A stretch of DNA of 36,583 nucleotides from Pseudomonadota bacterium (GTDB lineage Bacteria; Myxococcota_A; UBA9042; GCA-2863065). How positions within the stretch are numbered: the first letter of the stretch is position 1; the number at the start of each line of letters is the position of its first letter. The position numbers and the translations under genes are program-made. Below the pieces are notes generated by a model. It was given only the letters and a program-made list of their open reading frames with translations. It made no database searches and had not been told where the DNA came from. Positions 25,883 through 34,746 of this stretch are shown here, in pieces. The stretch lies in contig SXOX01000118.1 of NCBI GenBank assembly GCA_005776585.1, forward strand, positions 1 to 36,583, given 5' to 3'.

Positions 25883-25911
25883 AGTATGGTTTGCGACGAG
25901 CGGTCGGTCAA
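25883..25911 (-). promoter_or_regulatory. predicted sigma-70 promoter of pcnB
   Basis: On the minus strand TTGACC (25911-25906) and CATACT (25888-25883) are separated by 17 bases, a near-consensus arrangement. The expected start of transcription is within a few bases of the pcnB ATG (25873), which has only CGCCCCC in front of it, implying leaderless or nearly leaderless translation. Confidence 0.55.
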
Positions 25912-25971
25912 GAGAACATACACCGTACCTTCAAGAATGCCGGCTCTGGTCTATCAGCGTCAGAGCAGCGC

Positions 25972-25998
25972 TTGCGCGCGCAATGCCATCACGCTAAT
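25972..25998 (+). promoter_or_regulatory. possible weak promoter for the pel-like operon
   Basis: TTGCGC (25972-25977) and GCTAAT (25993-25998) are 15 bases apart, shorter than ideal. If used, it would give a leader of roughly 160 bases before the bcsB-like start codon. No c-di-GMP riboswitch core could be found in the leader. The remaining gap sequence shows only the hairpin listed next. Confidence 0.2.
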
Positions 25999-26082
25999 GT
26001 CGCGCCTCGGGGGAGAGGACGGCTGCGGCGTCACGGTCGAGGATGACCGCGGGGTCGTGGGCCTGTCCGTTCGGCGTCATCG

Positions 26083-26108
26083 GGTTGCGGGCAAGTCCCG
26101 TAGCGACC
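26083..26108 (+). promoter_or_regulatory. leader stem-loop upstream of the bcsB-like gene
   Basis: GGTTGC-GGG pairs with CCC-(GTA)-GCGACC around a CAAGT loop (nine pairs, one of them G-U, with a three-base bulge), 57 bases before the bcsB-like ATG. It could affect transcript stability or attenuation of the polysaccharide operon; it has no match to a riboswitch I know. Confidence 0.35.
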
Positions 26109-26165
26109 ACGATGACGCGCGAGACTGACGACGAGAGCGCCTCGATGGGCGCGGCGAGAGGAACT

Positions 26166-28511
26166 ATGAACGGAAAGGGATTCGTGTTGGCTGTGCTCCT
26201 GGTGGGGGCCGTTCCGGCCGCTGCGGCGCCTCCCGAGGCTGGGGCCGCCGTAGCACTGCCCGTCGGTGCCGCAAGCGAGGCCATCATCCCGTTCGCGGGC
26301 CCGGACGCAGTCACGTATCGCGGGGTCCTCGTCCACCGCGAGTGGTGGGTGCCGCTCCCCGAGCAGTGGCAGTTCGTCCCAGGCGGCAGCGTCGAGATCT
26401 CGTTCTCGCACTCCCCGGTGCTCATCGAGCGGCTCTCGGCCATGACGCTGTCCATCAACGACATCGCCGTGGGCAGCGCCATGCTCAGCGTCCAGAACGC
26501 CCGCGACGCCAAGGTCGCTTGGCCCATCGACCCCTCCTGGCTGCGCCCCGGCGACAGCAACAAGATCGTGCTGACCGCCAAGATGCGCGGCGACTTGGAG
26601 CTCTGCGACGACGTCCACAGCCCCGCGCTGTGGCTCACGTTGGAAAAGCAGAGCCGCCTGCTGCTGAAGTACGTCGATCGCCCCGTGACGCTCGACCTGT
26701 CGCGCTTTCCGGACAACTACGTTCGGCCCGAGATCTACTACGCGGGCCCGGACGCGGACCCCACGCACTGCGTCATCGCGGTCCCGACGGGCGCCTCCAG
26801 CACCGTCCTGCGTGGAGCGGCCATCGTCGCGGCCCGGCTCGGACGCGCTACGCACTTCCCGAAGGGACGCGTGGAGGTCGTTCAGCTCGACGGCGCAGAC
26901 GCCGAGGCCAAGGCCCGGCTCGGCAAGTACCACCTGGTCCTGATTGGCCCGACCGCCTTCGTCCAGACCTTTCTGAGCGCCGGCCTCAACGTCAAGGACG
27001 TCCTCTTGGGCACGCCCTCGGCGGGCGTGGGCTACCTCATCGAGGCGCACAACCCGTGGAACTCGGGTCGTCGCGCGCTCGTCGTCACGGGCGCTGACGA
27101 CGACGCCATCGCCAAGGTGGTCACCGCCCTCTCCCTGCCGCATCTGGCGGCTCAGTGGCGCGTGAAGGAGGGCCAGCCGCCGATTCGGGCGCAGAGCTTC
27201 ACGGAGGCGCCGGCCATTCCGCCCGGCGCTCAGGAGGGCGCCAACGGCACGTACGCCATCACCTTGCGCGATCTTGGCGCCTCCAACATCACGGGGCGCG
27301 GCAAGTTCCACCACTTCATCAACGTGGCGTTCCCCAACCCCTTCGTCGGCCGCATCAAGGCGCCCGCGTTCATTCGCCTCTTTGCGAGCCACTCGGAGCT
27401 GCTGGTTCCGCAGACGTCGTCTCTATTGGTCAAGATCAACGGTGAGCCGGTCCGCTCCATCCGGCTCTCGCCGCGCTCGGCTCAAAAGCTCGAGGCCGAC
27501 ATCGTCATCCCGGAGAAGTTCTTTGGGGATCGGGTCATCTCGGTCGATCTCGAGGCCTTCCTCGACATCGGAGAGCCGGACTGCCACTACAGCTACCCGG
27601 AGATGGCGTGGTTTACGCTGTTTGATACCAGCTTCGTGGCCTACCCCCTGTCCGAGACGCCTACGACCTCGCTCCGCAGCTACCCGTGGGTCGCGGCCAA
27701 AGAGCCCAACCTGTCCTCGCTCACGTTCGTCGTCGACAAGGACGCGACCGACGCCGATCTCAGCGCGGTGGCCAACATCGCGGCCTTCCTCGGCACGTCG
27801 CTGCCGCGGTCTTTGGCAGCCGACCCGGCGGACCAGTGGCTGAGCCCGAACGTTCGGCGCGTCGACGAGCTCTCGGCCGACGAGCAGGCGCAGCGCGACA
27901 TCATCGTCGTCGGTGGCTACGGGCTCGTGCGTCAGAACGCGCAGATCACGGCGGCCGTTCCCGACAGCCTGTTCACCGAGGGTGCGGCCCAGGGCAGTTC
28001 GCCTCGGGCCTACGCGACCCACGAGTACCGCACGGAAGCGGGCTGGATTCACCTGGCGCGCTCGCCGTGGAACGAGAAGCGCAACCTCCTGGTCGTGTCT
28101 GGCGCCAAGGGCGCTCCGGCGATCGCACGGACCGCGGAGCACCTGTGGAGCAAGGACAAGGTCGAGAGCCTCGGCGGCTCGACCATCATGATCGGCACCA
28201 ACGGCGCGATGCAGGTCCTCACGCCCGCCCCGGGCGAGGGTCCGCAGTCGGCACCGGCCGGACCGTTCGTTCCGCGCATGCCCGAAGAGGTCAAGCCGCT
28301 GCCCACGCCCTCGGCCGCCAACGTCGCGAGCCCCACGACGGCAACGGTGCCGGACCAGCCGACGGCGCCGGCAGTCGAAGCGGTCGCCGTGCCCACGGGC
28401 GGTGGCAAGGGTCAGGTGGCCTACTTCGTCTTTGCCGTGCTCGGCCTCATGCTCGCGGTGCTCGTCATCGTGCGCATCCGGGACGCGTTGCGCTCCGGCA
28501 ATCGGTCCTGA
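26166..28511 (+). CDS. BcsB-like periplasmic polysaccharide-synthase subunit
   Basis: 781 residues resembling BcsB, the membrane-anchored periplasmic partner of cellulose synthase that guides the emerging glucan. ATG 26166 has GAGAGG upstream and a signal peptide (MNGKGFVLAVLLVGAVPAAA). The body shows the BcsB architecture of alternating carbohydrate-binding (jelly-roll) and flavodoxin-like domains: EISFSHSPVLIERLSAM..., FPDNYVRPEIYYA, LGASNITGRGKFHHF, LLVKINGEPVRSIRL and GEPDCHYSYPEMAWF. A Pro/Ala-rich linker leads to one C-terminal helix (VAYFVFAVLGLMLAVLVIV) and a basic cytoplasmic end. No bcsA is nearby; instead pelDEFG follow, 13 bases separate it from the next gene, and it heads the operon. 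Confidence 0.85.
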   Translation: MNGKGFVLAVLLVGAVPAAAAPPEAGAAVALPVGAASEAIIPFAGPDAVTYRGVLVHREWWVPLPEQWQFVPGGSVEISFSHSPVLIERLSAMTLSINDIAVGSAMLSVQNARDAKVAWPIDPSWLRPGDSNKIVLTAKMRGDLELCDDVHSPALWLTLEKQSRLLLKYVDRPVTLDLSRFPDNYVRPEIYYAGPDADPTHCVIAVPTGASSTVLRGAAIVAARLGRATHFPKGRVEVVQLDGADAEAKARLGKYHLVLIGPTAFVQTFLSAGLNVKDVLLGTPSAGVGYLIEAHNPWNSGRRALVVTGADDDAIAKVVTALSLPHLAAQWRVKEGQPPIRAQSFTEAPAIPPGAQEGANGTYAITLRDLGASNITGRGKFHHFINVAFPNPFVGRIKAPAFIRLFASHSELLVPQTSSLLVKINGEPVRSIRLSPRSAQKLEADIVIPEKFFGDRVISVDLEAFLDIGEPDCHYSYPEMAWFTLFDTSFVAYPLSETPTTSLRSYPWVAAKEPNLSSLTFVVDKDATDADLSAVANIAAFLGTSLPRSLAADPADQWLSPNVRRVDELSADEQAQRDIIVVGGYGLVRQNAQITAAVPDSLFTEGAAQGSSPRAYATHEYRTEAGWIHLARSPWNEKRNLLVVSGAKGAPAIARTAEHLWSKDKVESLGGSTIMIGTNGAMQVLTPAPGEGPQSAPAGPFVPRMPEEVKPLPTPSAANVASPTTATVPDQPTAPAVEAVAVPTGGGKGQVAYFVFAVLGLMLAVLVIVRIRDALRSGNRS

Positions 28512-28523
28512 ACGAGACCCGCG

Positions 28524-30596
28524 GTGCCACAGTTTCGGTCGTCGCAATGCCTCGCGCTGATCGTCGTGCTTCTGGGCATGACGGCTGCGGCGGCCCCGCC
28601 TGACCCGGTCGCCGTCTCGCGCGATCTCCGGTCGGCGGGTCGTACCGCGGAGGCCATCGCTCACCTCGAGAAGGCGCTGGCCGGGCCGCAGCTCCCCTCA
28701 GAGGCGCGGGATCGCGCGCTGTTGGCCGTCTCGGAGCTCTACGCAGAGACCGGGCGCATCGAAGACGCGCTCCGGGTCGGTGAGGCGCTCGCGGCGCGGC
28801 GACCCGACGATCCCGTCATCCAGCTGCGCATGGTCACGCTACTCATGGCCGCCAAGCGGCCCGACGACGCAGCGCCGATCCTCGAGCGCGTTGCTCGCCT
28901 GGAGCCGGGTAACAAGGAGCATTGGCGCACCTTGGCCACGCTCTATGAGAGCCGCGGTCGCTTGGAGGAGGACGCAGGAGCGCTCGATCGCGTCGCCCGT
29001 GGCGCCGAGCCCAGCACCGACGCGGCGGTGTGGACTCACCTGGGCGAGCTGCGAGAGCAGACGGGCCACGCGCACGACGCCGCCAAGGCCTATGAGCAGG
29101 CGCTGCTGCTCGTGCCGCGCGACGCGGAGCTGTGCCGGCGGCTCGGGCGGCTCTACATCCAGCTCGATCGGGAGGCCGACGCGGTTCGCGCGTTGGAGCG
29201 GGCGCTGACGCTCGAGCCCAAGCACAAGGACACCATGCGCCGGCTCGCCGACGCCTATGGCTGGACGGATCGTGAGACGGACCGGGCGCGCATGCTCGAC
29301 GAGCTGCTGGCGATGGACGCCCGAGATGACGCGACGCGCGAGTCGCTGGCTCGGACGCTGCTGGAGCTCGGCCGCGAGCGTGAGGCGGCGGGCCACTATG
29401 AGGTGCTGGTCACCGCGGACCCGGCCAACCGCGAGCGGCGCCTGCGGCTGGCTGAGCTGTACGAGGCCATGGACCGCAGCGATGCGGCCATTACGCACCT
29501 CGAGATCGTGGTCGCCGACGATCCCACCGAGATCGTGGCCAAGGCGCAGCTCGCCTCCCTGTATCGCCGCTCAGGCTATGCCCTCCGCGCGACGCAGCTC
29601 TATCGCGAGATCGTCGCTGACGACCCGACCTACGAGATCGCGCGCGCCGAGCTGAGCGAGCTCGAACTGGGCCTCAGGCCTCGCCTGTCGCCCTCCTACG
29701 ACCTCTACCACAACCGGACAGGCACGTTTCGCCATGCCGCTGGGCTGCTGTTCGAGCACTGGCCGCTCGATACGCTGGGCTATCGCGTGGGGTATCACTT
29801 TGGCCACGTCGTCGGCGTCAACGATCGGGGCCTGGCCACGACGGAGGAGCGCTTTCAGCTCAACGGCTTCACGGCGGGGCTCTCCGCCTGGGCCGGCCTG
29901 CGCGTGCGCTTTGACCTCGACCTCGATGTCGACGCGTACTTCGCGCCTGAGACGCGCAGCTTCCTCGGCGGTCGCTTCCTCACCTACGTCAAGCTCGCGC
30001 CGCAGCAGACGCTCGAGCTGTCCTTCAGGCGGCACGAACTCTACGAGCTCATCGAGGCGCTCTCGGCCCAGGCCCTGGCGCACGACGTGCGGCTCGACTG
30101 GCGCGCCGAGTTCTTCGGACGCTGGCTCGTGCACGTAGGCGGCGGCTATGGCCACTACATGCACACCGACGTCGGGACGAGCACCGACGTGAACAACCAC
30201 ATGGGGACGTGGGAGCTCGAGACGGGCGTCAACCTGGTGGAGCGGCCAGTCGCCGTTGACCTTCTGGTCAACTATACAGGGGACGCCTTCAAGAAGGTCG
30301 ACGGACGTGACGGCGACTTCCCCTACTTCTCACCGGCGCTGTACCAAACTCTGGGGCTCGTACTCGACGTCTATCAGCGTCCCGCGTGGTGGTTTCGCTG
30401 GGAGCTGTTCGCCAAGCCCATGTGGGCCATCGACGATGCGGCGATGTTGATTGACTACGGCGTGAAGCTCGAGTTCAAGCCGCACCAGAAGCACATCATC
30501 TCGCTGGCCTACGAGCGGACAGATACGCTGTACGGGACGCCAACCGTGTTCTTCAACCAGGATGTCTTCCGCGGGGTGTACTCGTGGATCTTCTGA
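28524..30596 (+). CDS. TPR-barrel exopolysaccharide export porin (PelB/BcsC-like)
   Basis: 690 residues. GTG 28524 starts a signal peptide (SSQCLALIVVLLGMTAAAA). Residues about 30-385 form roughly ten TPR units (for example EAIAHLEKAL, EDALRVGEALAARRPDD, DAAPILERVARLEPGNKEH, DAVRALERALTLEPKHKD, DAAITHLEIVVADDPTE). Residues about 395-690 are a predicted outer-membrane barrel ending in the aromatic FFNQDVFRGVYSWIF. This is the layout of PelB and BcsC, but much shorter than P. aeruginosa PelB (about 1190 residues), with fewer TPRs and no inner-membrane anchor. It would export the polymer, with the TPR part contacting the BcsB-like protein or modifying enzymes. Confidence 0.83.
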   Translation: MPQFRSSQCLALIVVLLGMTAAAAPPDPVAVSRDLRSAGRTAEAIAHLEKALAGPQLPSEARDRALLAVSELYAETGRIEDALRVGEALAARRPDDPVIQLRMVTLLMAAKRPDDAAPILERVARLEPGNKEHWRTLATLYESRGRLEEDAGALDRVARGAEPSTDAAVWTHLGELREQTGHAHDAAKAYEQALLLVPRDAELCRRLGRLYIQLDREADAVRALERALTLEPKHKDTMRRLADAYGWTDRETDRARMLDELLAMDARDDATRESLARTLLELGREREAAGHYEVLVTADPANRERRLRLAELYEAMDRSDAAITHLEIVVADDPTEIVAKAQLASLYRRSGYALRATQLYREIVADDPTYEIARAELSELELGLRPRLSPSYDLYHNRTGTFRHAAGLLFEHWPLDTLGYRVGYHFGHVVGVNDRGLATTEERFQLNGFTAGLSAWAGLRVRFDLDLDVDAYFAPETRSFLGGRFLTYVKLAPQQTLELSFRRHELYELIEALSAQALAHDVRLDWRAEFFGRWLVHVGGGYGHYMHTDVGTSTDVNNHMGTWELETGVNLVERPVAVDLLVNYTGDAFKKVDGRDGDFPYFSPALYQTLGLVLDVYQRPAWWFRWELFAKPMWAIDDAAMLIDYGVKLEFKPHQKHIISLAYERTDTLYGTPTVFFNQDVFRGVYSWIF

Positions 30597-30606
30597 GGTG
30601 CTCGCC

Positions 30607-32094
30607 ATGTCGATGACCACGACCTCGACCTCCATGGGCGCCTCGCCCTTCGACGACGAGCGCCCCGCTCCGCGCCCGCCCGGCGCGGACGACCCCACGG
30701 GAGAGGGCCTCGCCAGCCGCCGGCAACTCGACGCATTGCTGGAGGTCATCGCGGGCTATCTGCTGCTCGTGGCCGCCAACTGGGCGTGGTACCGCGAGGA
30801 CATGGGCTGGCTCGGCGCGAGCCTGCACCCCTACTTCGCGCTCGTGCTGCTCATCGCCGCGCGGTACGGCACCATCGACGGGCTCGTCGCGGGCACCGCC
30901 GGCGCGATGCTGCATGTCGGCTTTCGCCTGGCGACCCAGCCCGGCGCGCTGTCGGGGCCGGGCGCGCTGGTCGACCTGGAGCTGATGCGCGTGCCCTACC
31001 TCCTGGTGCTGCTCGGCACCATCGTCGGCGAGGTGCGGCAGGTGGCCGAGGACGAGAACCGCGCGCTCGCACGGGTCATCCGCGATCTCAAGGCGGAGCT
31101 CGACAAGCTCGGCTCCGAGCAGGGCGAGGTTCGCAAGTACAACGATGACCTCAAGGGCCGTATCGCCGCCTCGACGAACACGACGGGCGCGTTCTACGAG
31201 TCGGCCGCTGGGCTGCAGACGCTGTCTGAGGACGAGGCGCTGCCTGCGGTACTGGACATGGTTCAGCGCAGCCTGGGCGCCGAGAAGTGCGCAATCTACG
31301 TGCGCACCGCGGAAGGCTGGGACCTCCGCGTCCAGCAGGGCTGGGAGTCCCCTGACGAGTTTGAGCGGACGCTGCCGTCGAGCCACCCGGTGATGCAACG
31401 CGTCGATGACGGCAAGGTCGTCTCGCTCCGGGACGCACCCGAGCTCGGGCAGTCGAACATCGTCCTGGCCGCGCCGCTCACGCTCGAGTCGGCCCAAGGA
31501 ACGGCCCGCACGTACGGCGCGGTCGTCGTTCAGAAGATCCCACTCAGCGCGCTGCACTCGAGCACGCTGCGCAGCCTGCACGGCCTGGGGCGCTGGGCCT
31601 CGCGCGTCCTCGCGAGCGCGGTCCAGTACGAGCGCGTCGCCGAGCGCGATCCGACCGACGAGGCCACGGGCACGTTCCGATACCCATACCTGCTGCGCCG
31701 CCTCGAGGAGGAGTGCGGTCGCTGGCGGAGGTATCACACGACCACGTCCGTCCTCTTGTTGCGCATCGTCAACTTCGAGCGGATCCCGCGACGCAAGCGG
31801 CCGGCCTTCCTCACCCGCGTCGCGCGCATGCTCATGCGGGGCATTCGCCAGGTCGACATCGCTGCGCGCTGGAAGGGCACCGACACGTTCGCGCTGCTGC
31901 TGCCATCGACGGGAGCCGACGGGTCGCGCATCCTGGCCTCGCGCATGGTCGAGCAGTTCAACCGAGAGGTCCTCCAGGACGTCCCCCGTAGCGCGGAGCT
32001 CGCGCTCATCGTCGGGATCGGCGTCACGGGCGTCCACGGCGATACGCGAGACGATCTCGTGCGCGCGGCCGAGCGGATGGAGATCGGTCGGTGA
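30607..32094 (+). CDS. pelD: PelD-type c-di-GMP receptor (TM-GAF-degenerate GGDEF)
   Basis: 495 residues. Four membrane helices lie near the N-terminus (about 40-135), then a coiled-coil linker (DENRALARVIRDLKAELD), a GAF domain (about 200-335) and a GGDEF-fold domain (about 350-495). The inhibitory-site motif is intact (R414-Q-V-D417), followed by ARW and the active-site position K423-G-T-D-T-F428 in place of GGDEF, so it should bind c-di-GMP but not make it, as in P. aeruginosa PelD. c-di-GMP binding to PelD switches on polymer synthesis. ATG 30607 has GAGGTG upstream; the stop overlaps the pelE GTG. Identification rests on domain order, motifs and operon context. Confidence 0.9.
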   Translation: MSMTTTSTSMGASPFDDERPAPRPPGADDPTGEGLASRRQLDALLEVIAGYLLLVAANWAWYREDMGWLGASLHPYFALVLLIAARYGTIDGLVAGTAGAMLHVGFRLATQPGALSGPGALVDLELMRVPYLLVLLGTIVGEVRQVAEDENRALARVIRDLKAELDKLGSEQGEVRKYNDDLKGRIAASTNTTGAFYESAAGLQTLSEDEALPAVLDMVQRSLGAEKCAIYVRTAEGWDLRVQQGWESPDEFERTLPSSHPVMQRVDDGKVVSLRDAPELGQSNIVLAAPLTLESAQGTARTYGAVVVQKIPLSALHSSTLRSLHGLGRWASRVLASAVQYERVAERDPTDEATGTFRYPYLLRRLEEECGRWRRYHTTTSVLLLRIVNFERIPRRKRPAFLTRVARMLMRGIRQVDIAARWKGTDTFALLLPSTGADGSRILASRMVEQFNREVLQDVPRSAELALIVGIGVTGVHGDTRDDLVRAAERMEIGR

Positions 32095-33215
32095 GCACGG
32101 CGACCACGATGAGCTCGGCGCCCGTTCGGCGCCCAGTCCCACGCGGCGCTCCGGCGCTCTCGTCGGTGCTGATGCTCGTCGCGATCTACATCCTCGAGGC
32201 AGGCGCGGCGGTTACGCTGTTCTCTGTCATCCCGGTCGATCCGCTCGTCGACATCCTGCTCGCCTTCGCATTCCACCTCGCGGCCGCGTGCCTCGTGAGC
32301 TACGGCTTCTTCGGTCCGTGGGACTTTCGCCGCGCGGAGGAGAAGAACTGGGCCGTCATCGGCTTCGTGCTGGTCTTGTCGACCCCGGTCTACGGCCTCC
32401 TCGGCTACACGGGCGCCTTCTTCGCCGTCCGCGCACGGCGCCGTGGGCGTTCGATGGGCGACATCCTGACGGAATTCAACCGGTACATCGCGTATGAGCC
32501 CGAGGCTGAGGAGCTCATCGCACGCGCGGCCGCGATGACGCCGCTGACCAATACGCCCTCGGAGGACGACGAGCCCAAGGGCGAGATCGCGCCGCTCGTC
32601 GACGTCCTCAAGTCCGGTGATCGCGAGCTGAAGCGCGGAGCCATCTTCAGCGCGGCCCGCCTCGACGTGCCGACCGCCGTCCGCGTGCTCCGCGACTCGC
32701 TCGCCGACGGGGATCGCGAAATCCAGTTCTACGCTGCAGGGCAGCTCTCCCGCATCGAGAAGACGTTCGGCGAGGCCATCATCAAGTGCCGGCGGGCCAT
32801 CGAGCTCACGCCGAACGACGCCCGGCTGCACGCCCGGCTAGCCGCGCACTGCCGCGAGTACGCCGAGAGCGGCCTCGTCGAGTCCACCGTGCGGCGTTAC
32901 TTCTTGCGACAGGCCACGGCCGCCTGCTTCACCGCGCTCGAGCACGAGCCGCGTTGGCTCGAGGTCCGAGTCGAGCTCGCCGGGCTGCTGCGCTTGCAGG
33001 GTGAGCGCGACGCGGCCCTCGAGGAGTACCGCCGGGTGCTGGAGAGCGACCCCAATCAGATCGCAGCACGCGTCGGCCTCTGCCATGCGTACTTCGAGCA
33101 GCGGGACTTCGCGCGCCTCGGCGCCGTTCTGCACGAGCTCGATGCGCGCGGTCAGGTACCGGAAGAGCTGCGCGCCGTCTTCGAATTCTGGAGGGCAGAA
33201 GGCCATGCGGACTGA
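32091..33215 (+). CDS. pelE: PelE-type inner-membrane scaffold protein
   Basis: 374 residues. The N-terminal third has three or four membrane helices (SVLMLVAIYILEAGAAVTLF; ILLAFAFHLAAACLVSYGF; VIGFVLVLSTPVYGLLGY). The cytoplasmic remainder is all-helical: a HEAT-like piece (IAPLVDVLKSGDRELKRGAI...VLRDSLADGDREIQFYAA) and TPRs (CRRAIELTPNDARLHARLA; EYRRVLESDPNQIAARVGL). In the Pel system PelE links PelD and PelG in the membrane synthase complex. GTG 32091 overlaps the pelD stop (GTGA), and its end overlaps pelF by 11 bases, indicating tight coupling. Sequence identity to known PelE is expected to be low; context is strong support. Confidence 0.82.
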   Translation: MSTATTMSSAPVRRPVPRGAPALSSVLMLVAIYILEAGAAVTLFSVIPVDPLVDILLAFAFHLAAACLVSYGFFGPWDFRRAEEKNWAVIGFVLVLSTPVYGLLGYTGAFFAVRARRRGRSMGDILTEFNRYIAYEPEAEELIARAAAMTPLTNTPSEDDEPKGEIAPLVDVLKSGDRELKRGAIFSAARLDVPTAVRVLRDSLADGDREIQFYAAGQLSRIEKTFGEAIIKCRRAIELTPNDARLHARLAAHCREYAESGLVESTVRRYFLRQATAACFTALEHEPRWLEVRVELAGLLRLQGERDAALEEYRRVLESDPNQIAARVGLCHAYFEQRDFARLGAVLHELDARGQVPEELRAVFEFWRAEGHAD

Positions 33216-34743
33216 CGTCTGCCTCATCCTGGAGGGCAGCTACCCCTACGTGGTCGGCGGCGTGTCGACGTGGGCGCACCACCTCATCAAATCGCTGCCG
33301 GACATCGACTTTACCATCGTTTACGTCGGCGTCTCGCGTCACCACGTACAGCGCATGGAGTACAAGCTCCCGGAGAACGTCCGGGAATTTCACGAGATCT
33401 ACCTGCTGGATCCCGTCATCATCAAGAACTCGCGCAAGTGGTTCCGACGGCCCGCGTGGGACAAGCTCGAGCGCTTCGTGCGCGACATGGAGCAGGGGGA
33501 CCTGTCGCGCGTCGATGTCATGGTCGACCTGCTGACCGGCGGCGTGAACGCCCAGATTTCGCCGTACGACATCATGTACTCGCGCAAGTTCTGGGACATC
33601 CTGCTCGTCATCTATCGGAAGCACTTCAACAACCTGTCGTTCATCGACTTCTTCTGGACGTGCCGCTTCTTGATGTTGCCGCTGTTCCAGATCATCCACT
33701 GCCAGGTGCCGGAGTCGCGCGTCTATCACGCATCGTGTACGGGCTACGCGGGTCTGCTCGGCGTGCTCGGAAAGATCAAGCACCGCTCGCCGTTCATCCT
33801 GACCGAGCACGGCATCTACACCAACGAGCGCATGATCGAGATCTCGCAGGCGTCCTACATCTACAACGAGGTCGTCGTGGACCTCATCCCCCGCCGCAAG
33901 CTCGGGCTGCTGCAGAACGTGTGGATGCGCAAGTTCGCGCTGCTGTCGGGCATCGCCTACAACAAGGCGGACCAGATCATCACGCTCTATGAGGGTAACC
34001 GCCAGACGCAGCTCCAGCACGGCGCCGATCCCGAGAAGTGCATCCTCATCCCGAACGGCATCGACGTCGCGCGCTACGCCCAGCTCCAGGACGGCAAGCC
34101 GCGCGACCGCGCCGCCGGGATGAACGTGGCCTACGTAGGGCGCATCTCACCCATCAAGGACGTCAAGACGTACCTGCGCGCCGCCCGCGTCGTGCTCGAC
34201 CAGCGCCGCGACGTCACCTTCTACATCCTGGGCACGCCCGACGAGGACGTCGAGTACTACGAGGAGTGCCGCGCGCTCGCCGAGATGCTGGAGCTGGGCG
34301 ACCGCATGGTGTTCGCCGGCAACGTCGACATGGGCGAGTACTACCCCAAGCTCGACGCCGTCGTGCTCACCTCCGTGTCCGAGGCGCAGCCGTTCGTCAT
34401 CATCGAGGCGATGAGCGTCGGCGTCCCGGTCGTTGCGACCAACGTCGGCGCCTGCTCGGAGCTGCTCTTTGGCGGCACGCCCGAGGATCAACGGCTCGGC
34501 CGCGCCGGCGAGCTGACGAACGTGAACTCGCCCGAGGAGACGGCCAAGGCCATCCTGCGGCTGTTGGGCGACTCCGAGTCACGCGAGTCGATGGCCCGCG
34601 CCGGCCGTGAGCGCGCGTTCCGGTACTATCAGCGCCAATCCGTCGTCAATCGCTACCGCGACGTCTATCGCGGCCTCATGAGCGACACGCGCAGCGGTCA
34701 GAGCGCGACCATGCCCATGGCGGGCCCACGGGCGGAGGCGTAG
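33205..34743 (+). CDS. pelF: Pel polysaccharide glycosyltransferase PelF
   Basis: 512 residues, close to the roughly 507 of P. aeruginosa PelF, a cytoplasmic GT-B (GT4) enzyme that polymerises from UDP-activated amino sugars. The N-terminus DVCLILEGSYPYVVGGVSTW and HASCTGYAGLLGVLGKIKH are the PelF-specific pattern; the donor half has GRISPIKDVKTYLRAA, FYILGTPDEDVEYYEEC and the catalytic E393-x7-E401 (EAQPFVIIEAMSVG). ATG 33205 has AGAAGG and GGAGG upstream and overlaps pelE by 11 bases. Substrate specificity (UDP-GalNAc/GlcNAc type) is assumed from the family. Confidence 0.94.
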   Translation: MRTDVCLILEGSYPYVVGGVSTWAHHLIKSLPDIDFTIVYVGVSRHHVQRMEYKLPENVREFHEIYLLDPVIIKNSRKWFRRPAWDKLERFVRDMEQGDLSRVDVMVDLLTGGVNAQISPYDIMYSRKFWDILLVIYRKHFNNLSFIDFFWTCRFLMLPLFQIIHCQVPESRVYHASCTGYAGLLGVLGKIKHRSPFILTEHGIYTNERMIEISQASYIYNEVVVDLIPRRKLGLLQNVWMRKFALLSGIAYNKADQIITLYEGNRQTQLQHGADPEKCILIPNGIDVARYAQLQDGKPRDRAAGMNVAYVGRISPIKDVKTYLRAARVVLDQRRDVTFYILGTPDEDVEYYEECRALAEMLELGDRMVFAGNVDMGEYYPKLDAVVLTSVSEAQPFVIIEAMSVGVPVVATNVGACSELLFGGTPEDQRLGRAGELTNVNSPEETAKAILRLLGDSESRESMARAGRERAFRYYQRQSVVNRYRDVYRGLMSDTRSGQSATMPMAGPRAEA

Positions 34744-34746
34744 TCC

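Noticed and set aside
25912-26165. Possible c-di-GMP riboswitch ahead of the polysaccharide operon
   Set aside because: The GGGCAAGTCCC segment looked suggestive, but the conserved GEMM core and tetraloop receptor elements are absent; only a simple hairpin can be supported.
26166-30596. Genuine cellulose operon
   Set aside because: No BcsA-type GT2 synthase is present; the glycosyltransferase in the operon is PelF (GT4), followed by PelG.
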